Virus record (IMG/VR): IMGVR_UViG_3300044939_000015
Location: 1-34,965 of that record
DNA length: 34,965 nucleotides
Strand: one strand, 5' to 3'
DNA from: a virus
Program-made: the position numbers and the translations under genes
Shown: in pieces, positions 28,927 through 34,965 of the stretch
How the letters are laid out: every line of letters starts with the position of its first letter
Numbering within the stretch: the stretch's first letter is position 1
The notes under the pieces: generated by a model
The model's input: only the letters and a program-made list of their open reading frames with translations
Databases searched by the model: none
What the model was told of the DNA's origin: nothing

Positions 28927-29210
28927 TGATGCAGTTTGACGGTAGTAATATACTTGTCGGGGATAGCGTGTATGATCTTGCATACGGCCCCGGTATCGTA
29001 GTCGAACTTAAACCTAACGAAAACAGGTTTATCGTTAGATTTGGTGAAAGATATGTAGGCTACAACCTTAACGGCCAAGGTAATTTTGATCGTAAGACGT
29101 TGTATTGGCGCGACCCGACTGATTCTCTACCAGTGCCAAAAGACAACGCCCGATGGGCACTATTTACTGCAATTAAAGCAAGTCTTCATAACGCTATTCT
29201 TTCGTCATAA
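28926..29210 (+). CDS. Hypothetical small beta protein (94 aa)
   Basis: The ATG overlaps the portal stop (TGATG), and the next ATG at 28929 has the better spacing from GGAG. The first half reads VGDSVYDLAYGPGIVVELKP then RFIVRFGERYVGYN, a barrel-like pattern similar to KOW/SH3-type folds. A helical tail follows. A structural or head-completion role is possible from context only. Confidence 0.65.
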   Translation: MMQFDGSNILVGDSVYDLAYGPGIVVELKPNENRFIVRFGERYVGYNLNGQGNFDRKTLYWRDPTDSLPVPKDNARWALFTAIKASLHNAILSS

Positions 29211-29212
29211 TT

Positions 29213-31795
29213 ATGAGCAATCCTATTTCTAAAGCTCCTACTCCTACTCTGGCTTCCGGTGTTTCGGAAGTTGAGATGGGTAGTTCTACTTTTACGGCAA
29301 ACTCTGATCTTTCGCCTATCATAGTAGTTGATAGAGAGCCGGTTAAGATTGTTTCTTTTAATATCACCGGGAATACTGCGTTAGTTGTTAATCATATTGC
29401 AACTATTGGCTCCACAGAGATAATGGAGTCATACCGTCCAAATGGTGAAGAAGTAGCTCTTAACGCCAACAGAAACGAAGTTATACTTCATCGTTCTGGA
29501 CGTTATCGACTCGAAGCTAGAAATATACAAACTCAAGTAACTGCCTTTTGGTGGCAGTTTTCAATGACTCATGAGTGGTATGACGAAATCGCAGAAGCTC
29601 TGCGATTTTTGTGTTCTTGCGTCTCACCACAAGACGTTCAGTTAGTCGCTGGTCCTGGTATTGCAATTGAGAATCTCGGAGGAGGTTCTTGGCGCATTAG
29701 CAATACTGGAATTATTAATGCGTCTAATTCTACTACTGTCGAGCACCAAGTAACTAATGGTGTTCTGAATTCACACGTTAAGATTTCAGAAGACCCAAAT
29801 AACGAGCTTTTTGCTAGAGACGATGGTCTTTACGCCACTGTCAATGCATCTAATGTTCCTTGTGCTTTAGGACAAGCAATTCAACCCACCGCAATTCCTG
29901 TAAGAAATCTTCGTTTTGTTGTTTTAGACAACAATAACTGCCTGCGTTGGGTCAGTCCTCGTGCGCTTGCTAACTATGTTTGTGACTATGACTGCGAGGG
30001 CGAACCGCCTCCGCCGCCGTCTAATTGTTGTAATCTTGTTTTTAATCACACCGTCTCATTCCCTACTTTAGTAGAAGTAGGTAGCACCGCTACTATTACT
30101 ATTACAGCTACTGGGTCGAATGCAGCTATATGTCGTGCAGTTACGAATAGTGTAAATATCAGTAGCGCTTTAGGTAATTTAAATGGGTGGCAGTTAGATA
30201 ATACTTCGTTTACTGGCGCTAATCCATTTACCCTTGTTGACTTCAACACCAGTAATATAACAACGTGGTCTTTGACGCTACGGTTTATTGCTACTGAATG
30301 TAATTCAAACGGTCGTGTAATATCGTTGACTCCGACAGGTTTTTGTCGAAATGCGCAGGGTCAATTAATACCTAACTCGCAGATTACGTATCCAATTTCG
30401 GTTACACTTCCTGCTATTACAAATAACTGCGGAGAGCCGCCACCGCCTCCGCCTTCTTGCTGTGGCCTAAGTATTTCTAGTAACACTATAATACCGCCTG
30501 GTCCTTTAGCGGTTGGTGATACTATTACTATACAAATAACTTCGATTGCTGGCGCTTTCGCCAGTTGCCATGGGCGGTTGTTTGTAAATAGTTTAGCTGA
30601 TCTTGTTGGTTCTGGATGGGTTATTGATAGTGTAACTTCTTCACCTCCAGGTCAGAGTATTCAGACCGGTGTTAATCATAATGCCGCTGGATCAAATACA
30701 ATCGTTAATACGATTGTACTAAGAGCTACTGAATGCGTTTCCGCTTCAACGAGAACGCTAACGGTTTCTGGTGCCTGCTTTAATGAGTTCAGTAACCAAA
30801 TAACTAATACATTTGTCCAAGAGACCTTTACTTATAACCTACCTCAAGTTAACGCCAATTGTAGTGGTGGACCTGGGCCAGAGTGTGGTATATCTTTCTC
30901 TGGTATTATAACTTATCCGAATCCGCCTGTTACTGTTGGTTCTACTTTGACTGTTCAGATTACAGTCAATGGGTCTAACAATCCAAATAATAAGACGGTT
31001 TCGCTTCCTTTAGGAATCCCATTCCCGATAGGTAGTGGGTGGAGTTTCCCAAGTATAACTATCTCTGGATTGCCGCCTTCGTTTGATCCTATCACTCAAC
31101 CTGTTGATTTTGCTGCCGCTGGTGTAACTAGCTTTACTGTTACTTATACTTATACTGCAACGGCGTTAACACAAGGAAATCCTGGTGTTGGAATTATTAC
31201 TCCTAGTGCGCTTTGTAGAAACGCTTTAGGTCAAGATATTGACGGTTCTTTCCGATCTGCTGAGTATCAAGTTGTTTGGCCACAGATTGTTGCTGGTGGT
31301 GGCGGCGGACCGCCCACACCTAATTGTTGTGGATTAAGTATAGATCAAAGTCCGCTTCAGAATTTAACTCGTCCTCCGTCTGAAGTAGTTCATAAGTGTG
31401 ATGAGTTTGCTTATAGTATTACTGCTACTACAACTACTAATACTGCACAGTGTCATGCTGTAACGCAGGCGTTTAATCCGTTTTATGTACCACCTCCTTT
31501 TGTTAATAAATACCAAGTTTATAATGTAGTAGCAACACGTGCTGATGGTAGTCCGCTTCCTCCTGGAGTTAATCCAGCTAATGGTGTTGACTTTTTTGCT
31601 GCTGGAATAACTGATTGGAAAGTAACTATATTTATACGTATTCTTCAGTGTTTTTCGGAACCGATGGATCATATTTTGACTATCAGGGGTGCGTGTGTTA
31701 ACCAGCAAGGAATCCCAATAGGAGATGTCCAAGAATTTATCACGGACATTATAGTACCTATGGCACAAGCTGGTTGTAGTGAACCTTGTCCTTAA
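29213..31795 (+). CDS. Large multi-domain beta-rich virion protein (860 aa)
   Basis: The N-terminal region (about residues 1-260) is shared with the next gene: NNIVVDREPVK-like, then FWWQFSMTHEW, ITNTGIINAS and LDNNNCLRWVS. Four Ig-like beta domains follow, each introduced by a Pro-rich and Cys-flanked linker (GEPPPPPSNCC, GEPPPPPPSCC, GPGPEC, GPPTPNCC), with recurring CRxAxTxS and ATECxS patterns. Free-standing Ig-like modules on a common anchor are typical of phage surface decoration or fibre proteins. No strong Shine-Dalgarno is visible before the start. A perfect 10-bp stem (AAATCGCAGA/TCTGCGATTT) lies at about 29585-29607. Confidence 0.78.
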   Translation: MSNPISKAPTPTLASGVSEVEMGSSTFTANSDLSPIIVVDREPVKIVSFNITGNTALVVNHIATIGSTEIMESYRPNGEEVALNANRNEVILHRSGRYRLEARNIQTQVTAFWWQFSMTHEWYDEIAEALRFLCSCVSPQDVQLVAGPGIAIENLGGGSWRISNTGIINASNSTTVEHQVTNGVLNSHVKISEDPNNELFARDDGLYATVNASNVPCALGQAIQPTAIPVRNLRFVVLDNNNCLRWVSPRALANYVCDYDCEGEPPPPPSNCCNLVFNHTVSFPTLVEVGSTATITITATGSNAAICRAVTNSVNISSALGNLNGWQLDNTSFTGANPFTLVDFNTSNITTWSLTLRFIATECNSNGRVISLTPTGFCRNAQGQLIPNSQITYPISVTLPAITNNCGEPPPPPPSCCGLSISSNTIIPPGPLAVGDTITIQITSIAGAFASCHGRLFVNSLADLVGSGWVIDSVTSSPPGQSIQTGVNHNAAGSNTIVNTIVLRATECVSASTRTLTVSGACFNEFSNQITNTFVQETFTYNLPQVNANCSGGPGPECGISFSGIITYPNPPVTVGSTLTVQITVNGSNNPNNKTVSLPLGIPFPIGSGWSFPSITISGLPPSFDPITQPVDFAAAGVTSFTVTYTYTATALTQGNPGVGIITPSALCRNALGQDIDGSFRSAEYQVVWPQIVAGGGGGPPTPNCCGLSIDQSPLQNLTRPPSEVVHKCDEFAYSITATTTTNTAQCHAVTQAFNPFYVPPPFVNKYQVYNVVATRADGSPLPPGVNPANGVDFFAAGITDWKVTIFIRILQCFSEPMDHILTIRGACVNQQGIPIGDVQEFITDIIVPMAQAGCSEPCP

Positions 31796-31804
31796 ATAAC
31801 TAAT

Positions 31805-33421
31805 ATGGCAAACCAAAAGTCTACACACCCTACGCCAACTATTTATGCTGCTGGCGCAGAGAAGCAATCGTTTGCTATGGCGTTTTCGCCAAGCTCAACG
31901 TCTGCTTTTTCTAACAACATTGTTGTTGATCGCGAACCAGTTAAAGTAATAGCGTTTGGCTTACGTGAGAATGAGTATATCGAAGTTATGCACCTAATTG
32001 GTGATAACTCCGGTAGTAATTTTGAAGCGTATAAGCCATACGATGGTGCACTGCGTTTAACTGCTGACCAAAACGAACTTGTTTTAGGTAAAGCTGGACG
32101 GTATAGACTTCGTTTTGAAGGCGTACATGGGGCGATGCACTGCTTTTGGTGGCAGTTCTCAATGACCCATGAATGGGCTAATGAAGTTTTAGCTGAAGGG
32201 CTCCGGCAACTGTGTGAATGTTTACAGCCGCCTCCGTTTGAAATTGTTGACGGACCTGGTATTCAGTCACAACAACTTAATCCTGTTACTTGGAAGATTA
32301 CTAATACTGGGATAATCAACGCTTCGGATTCGACTACTATAGACCATACGGTCTATAACATGCTTCCAAGTGTTCGATGGTTAATGTCGAACGTTAAAAT
32401 ATCTGGGTATGAAGGTAATCTTCTTGAAGTGCGCCCTGATGGGCTTTATGTTAACTTAAGTTCGCAGCTTACTGTATGCGGAATTGGTAGCGGCATTCGG
32501 CCATCTACTGATCCGTTGCCGTTACGTTTTGTGGCTCTTGACCAAAATAACTGCTTGGTTAGCGTTACTACTAACGCTATTGTTACTTATTTATGTTCAG
32601 CAGAGTGTGAGCCTGTCATTAATCTGAGTGTTAGTAAGACTAGCAGCGCAACTGAAGTTTTAGTAGGCCAGCAAGTTTCTTTTACAATTACTGTAAGTAA
32701 CTCTGGCCCAGATGATGCAGAAAACTTACTAATACAAGATTTGATTCCGCCAGCGTTCATAGGTTTTGGGCCGTTTGAAGTAGTTTATTCTGGCGGAGCC
32801 GTTGGCCCTGCTTCGGTTACGCGCAGCCAGCTTGCTTCTGGATTTTATGTTAATATTCCAAAAGATGGCGGTGTTATTCTAACGCTTCCGCTTACTGCGG
32901 CTAATCAAGGTAATTTTAGAAATACTGTAAACGTCGTCCCGATGAGTGTTTATACAAACTTGGGGCAGTCGTCGGCTTCTACTAATGTTATAGTTACTTT
33001 AGTAAATTTTGATTTACGTATAGAATGCACCGACTATTTAGCTTCAGCTACACTTTGGAATGAGTTTAGTTTCAAATTTACTGTAGCTAACCTTGGTTCT
33101 ATAACTGCACCTGAACCTTTCGTAAATATTAGTGTACCGACTCCATTTATACTACCGTTCCCCTACATTGGTGCTCATGTGTTTATTACATATACTTCGG
33201 ATGGTTCAACTGAAATAGTGCCTTATGGAAATTTTGAAGGAGGTTATCAACTTAGGCCAATACCTCCAGGACATAAAGTACATATAGTTATACCTGTAAT
33301 AACAGATAGTCCAACTCCAAATTGGACGCAAACATTTAGTGTGACAGATAACGTCCTTGGTTTTACTGAAACTGATACAACTAATAACTCTATAACGCTT
33401 ACTGGATCTGTTACTTCTTAA
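31805..33421 (+). CDS. Paralogous virion protein with DUF11-like domains (538 aa)
   Basis: Residues 1-260 resemble the N terminus of the preceding gene (VVDREPVKVIAFG, FWWQFSMTHEW, WKITNTGIINASDSTT, LDQNNCLVS). The rest consists of two DUF11-type beta domains (NLSVSKTSSATEVLVGQQ, VSNSGPDDAENLLIQDLIP and a second copy starting DLRIECTDY). The two genes look like products of duplication followed by exchange of the outer domains, which suggests adaptation of virion surface contacts. No strong ribosome-binding site is seen. Confidence 0.78.
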   Translation: MANQKSTHPTPTIYAAGAEKQSFAMAFSPSSTSAFSNNIVVDREPVKVIAFGLRENEYIEVMHLIGDNSGSNFEAYKPYDGALRLTADQNELVLGKAGRYRLRFEGVHGAMHCFWWQFSMTHEWANEVLAEGLRQLCECLQPPPFEIVDGPGIQSQQLNPVTWKITNTGIINASDSTTIDHTVYNMLPSVRWLMSNVKISGYEGNLLEVRPDGLYVNLSSQLTVCGIGSGIRPSTDPLPLRFVALDQNNCLVSVTTNAIVTYLCSAECEPVINLSVSKTSSATEVLVGQQVSFTITVSNSGPDDAENLLIQDLIPPAFIGFGPFEVVYSGGAVGPASVTRSQLASGFYVNIPKDGGVILTLPLTAANQGNFRNTVNVVPMSVYTNLGQSSASTNVIVTLVNFDLRIECTDYLASATLWNEFSFKFTVANLGSITAPEPFVNISVPTPFILPFPYIGAHVFITYTSDGSTEIVPYGNFEGGYQLRPIPPGHKVHIVIPVITDSPTPNWTQTFSVTDNVLGFTETDTTNNSITLTGSVTS

Positions 33422-33430
33422 AGGATTACA

Positions 33431-33568
33431 ATGTTTAACAAAATAGGCACTTTTGTCTATAACTTAACAACTTTTGGAACAGATTGCGCTGTCTGTATTG
33501 GATGGCGAATACTGTTGGGCGTAGTTATAGCGTTCATTCTTGGGGTTTTTAGTGGGCTAGCATGGTAG
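33431..33568 (+). CDS. Small membrane protein (45 aa)
   Basis: AAGGA lies five bases before the ATG. The product starts MFNKIGTFVYNL and carries one membrane helix (about residues 25-43, ILLGVVIAFILGVFSGLAW) directly before its stop. The stop overlaps the ATG of the glycosyltransferase-like gene. Function is unknown. Confidence 0.62.
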   Translation: MFNKIGTFVYNLTTFGTDCAVCIGWRILLGVVIAFILGVFSGLAW

Positions 33569-34149
33569 ATATTCACGTAATACGCTACCATTCTTTGCGA
33601 AAACCTGAGTTATTTGAGCGCTGTGCTAGTTCTTTACAACACCCAAAAGTTAAAATATACGAAATAGAAGGGTATGAGAACCCACATTTTGGAAAACTAA
33701 GAGTACAAGGATTTAGTAAAGGGAATAGCGAGTACGTATCTTTCGTAGATGATGACGATTATCTATATCCAAATGCAGTAGATGAAGTTTTAAATGCTAT
33801 AAGTGATGCAGATTACGTTATTTCTGGGTATAGCTTAAATAGAGGGCCGTTTGCATCTATACAGCCTCATAGTTTAGAATTTAGTGTAGCTAAATCTAGA
33901 CCTTACTATATTCAGGGTTTTAAAATAATAAAACGCAGTGTTGTAGAAAAGTACTACGATCTTTTAGAAAAAGTTGATTTTTTAGAAGATGTGTTTCTTT
34001 GGTTAGCTTTATCTAAAAATCATCGTGGTGTTATTGTAAACAAGATTTTATTACATCGTGAGTTACATGATTCAAATGTTTTGTTTCGATCTAACTCACG
34101 CAATATAAGTAAGGCCGATTTTAATAGATTATTGGAGTTGTTGAAATGA
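33562..34149 (+). CDS. Glycosyltransferase family 2-like protein (195 aa)
   Basis: The sequence starts with a strand (DIHVIRYHSLRKPELFERC) followed by the acidic metal-binding motif FVDDDDYLYP (D63-D66), typical of GT-A fold glycosyltransferases. A later region LEDVFLWLALSKNH fits the acceptor-side loop. At 195 residues it is short but near the size of a minimal GT-A domain. It probably adds sugar to a phage or host acceptor. Its place among appendage genes suggests virion or receptor glycosylation, which is inference. AT content is higher than in flanking genes. Confidence 0.7.
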   Translation: MVDIHVIRYHSLRKPELFERCASSLQHPKVKIYEIEGYENPHFGKLRVQGFSKGNSEYVSFVDDDDYLYPNAVDEVLNAISDADYVISGYSLNRGPFASIQPHSLEFSVAKSRPYYIQGFKIIKRSVVEKYYDLLEKVDFLEDVFLWLALSKNHRGVIVNKILLHRELHDSNVLFRSNSRNISKADFNRLLELLK

Positions 34150-34514
34150 GCAGTAACGAAGTCTATGCGGTCCTTACCCAAGCGAAACCAGCTAGTAAAC
34201 CACTACGTCTAGTTAATGGCAAAGCGACACTATTTGTTGCTGGACTTTATAATGCATTAACTAACGCTTACGCCTCTATACCTCCTGGAATTGAAGTAGG
34301 TTTGCAAATCCGACCTTACTACAATTTTGACGGCACTCCGTGGGCTAATAACGAACAAGGTTGGTTTACTGAATCTATTCAGACTCAAAACGGCTTTACC
34401 GGTACTATTTATCTTGGCGGTGAGTGGCAAGTTAGGGCTGCTATCGTTAGTAATAGTATTGGACCGTCAACGCAGATCGGCGTGGTTATTGGTACTTCTG
34501 TAGAGAGTAAATAA
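34146..34514 (+). CDS. Hypothetical protein, likely virion-associated (122 aa)
   Basis: The start overlaps the glycosyltransferase-like gene and has GGAG eight bases upstream. The protein is beta-rich with aromatic residues ([24 protein letters not shown]) and no membrane segment. The stop overlaps the fibre start (TAATG). A small fibre or fibre-attachment role is plausible from context. Confidence 0.62.
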   Translation: MSSNEVYAVLTQAKPASKPLRLVNGKATLFVAGLYNALTNAYASIPPGIEVGLQIRPYYNFDGTPWANNEQGWFTESIQTQNGFTGTIYLGGEWQVRAAIVSNSIGPSTQIGVVIGTSVESK

Positions 34515-34965
34515 TGAGCGTCTCTCAAAAAGGCATTATTTACGACCCTAATACCGGTGGAGGTGGCCCTCCAGGCCCACAAGGTCCACAAGGCCCGCAA
34601 GGTCCGGCTGGTCCGCCTGGACCACAAGGCCCGCAAGGTCCGGCTGGTCCGCCCGGACCGCAAGGTCCTGCTGGACCGCCTGGCCCTGCTGGCCCCTCAA
34701 ACATCATCACCGAATCGAGCGGGCCCACTAATCTGAGCGTGGGCGCGATTGCCGATGGCGAATATCTGCGCCGCGTTGGCACGACGGTGGTCGGCGCGTC
34801 GATTACGGGTGGCGGATCACCTGCCGGGACCAACTCGGAAGTTCAGTATCGCGTCGATTCATCGACTTTCGGCGCAGCGCCTTTGCGGCGCGGTGGCGCC
34901 AACACGATGGAGCAGCACAACGGCACGAACGCGCAGATTCAAGATTGGTATCGCACGCGGATAGA
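34514..34965 (+). CDS. Collagen-like fibre protein (partial, cut by window edge)
   Basis: After a short N terminus ([14 protein letters not shown]) come about 15 Gly-Pro-X triplets (GPP, GPQ, GPA, roughly residues 19-64), as in the collagen-like shafts of phage tail fibres. A region with [13 protein letters not shown] follows, similar to phage tail-fibre baseplate-contact segments. The frame is open to the end of the window. From about 34,690 codon use becomes GC-rich, unlike the preceding genes, which suggests that the fibre body was exchanged by horizontal transfer. Confidence 0.87.
   Translation, partial: MSVSQKGIIYDPNTGGGGPPGPQGPQGPQGPAGPPGPQGPQGPAGPPGPQGPAGPPGPAGPSNIITESSGPTNLSVGAIADGEYLRRVGTTVVGASITGGGSPAGTNSEVQYRVDSSTFGAAPLRRGGANTMEQHNGTNAQIQDWYRTRI

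Noticed and set aside
31364-31867. 167-codon minus-strand frame opposite the large virion gene
   Set aside because: Shadow frame with low-complexity Ser/Tyr/Arg content and no start signal.

Overview
This window looks like part of the genome of a tailed double-stranded DNA bacteriophage (Caudoviricetes). Signs of this are a terminase small/large pair, a portal protein, a lysis cassette, phage-type replication genes, a collagen-like fibre gene at the right edge and dense packing with ATGA-type overlaps. A two-component spanin with a lipobox-bearing outer subunit points to a Gram-negative host. The virion morphology and the host species cannot be named from the sequence alone. No major capsid or scaffold gene is visible, so the virion genes must continue outside the window.

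Layout. Positions 1-19,338 are read leftward (minus strand) and hold the replication and accessory genes. From the upstream end these are: a 38-residue membrane peptide and several small unknowns; a MoxR-type AAA+ ATPase paired with an HExxH/VWA protein; two tRNA genes; a tandem array of seven small related repeat proteins; an SNF2-like helicase; a TSCPD-domain protein; a family A DNA polymerase; two PD-(D/E)XK nucleases (Cas4-like and VRR-NUC); a candidate ssDNA-binding protein; a primase-helicase; an ATP-dependent DNA ligase; and a frameshifted C5 cytosine methyltransferase cut by the window edge. Positions 19,339-20,413 form a roughly 1.1 kb divergent non-coding region. It is rich in repeats (CTGAACG motifs, CCGTATAGTC repeats, a 32-nt alternating pyrimidine/purine tract) and is the best candidate for an origin or control region. 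Positions 20,414-34,965 are read rightward. They hold two terminator-flanked unknown genes, a C-rich region that may be a packaging site, the terminase genes, a frameshifted D12-class adenine methyltransferase between direct repeats, the lysis genes (membrane protein, endolysin, nested spanins), the portal, two large paralogous beta-rich proteins, a glycosyltransferase-like gene and the fibre.

How it works together. The leftward operon supplies priming, synthesis, ligation and nuclease functions, and the rightward operon packages DNA, builds appendages and lyses the cell. Intrinsic terminators inside the leftward operon (10,796-10,827 and 16,621-16,651) probably set relative expression.

The most unusual signals are three. 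(a) The 13.5-15.1 kb array of small proteins carries a [S/T]-x-[I/V] motif at about 12-residue period. (b) The MoxR/VWA cassette (15.3-18.1 kb) has an extraordinary density of perfect stem-loops inside its coding sequence. (c) Both DNA methyltransferases are broken by single small frameshifts, and one of them sits between direct repeats like a recent insertion. All hairpin counts and alignments were made by eye and no searches were run.
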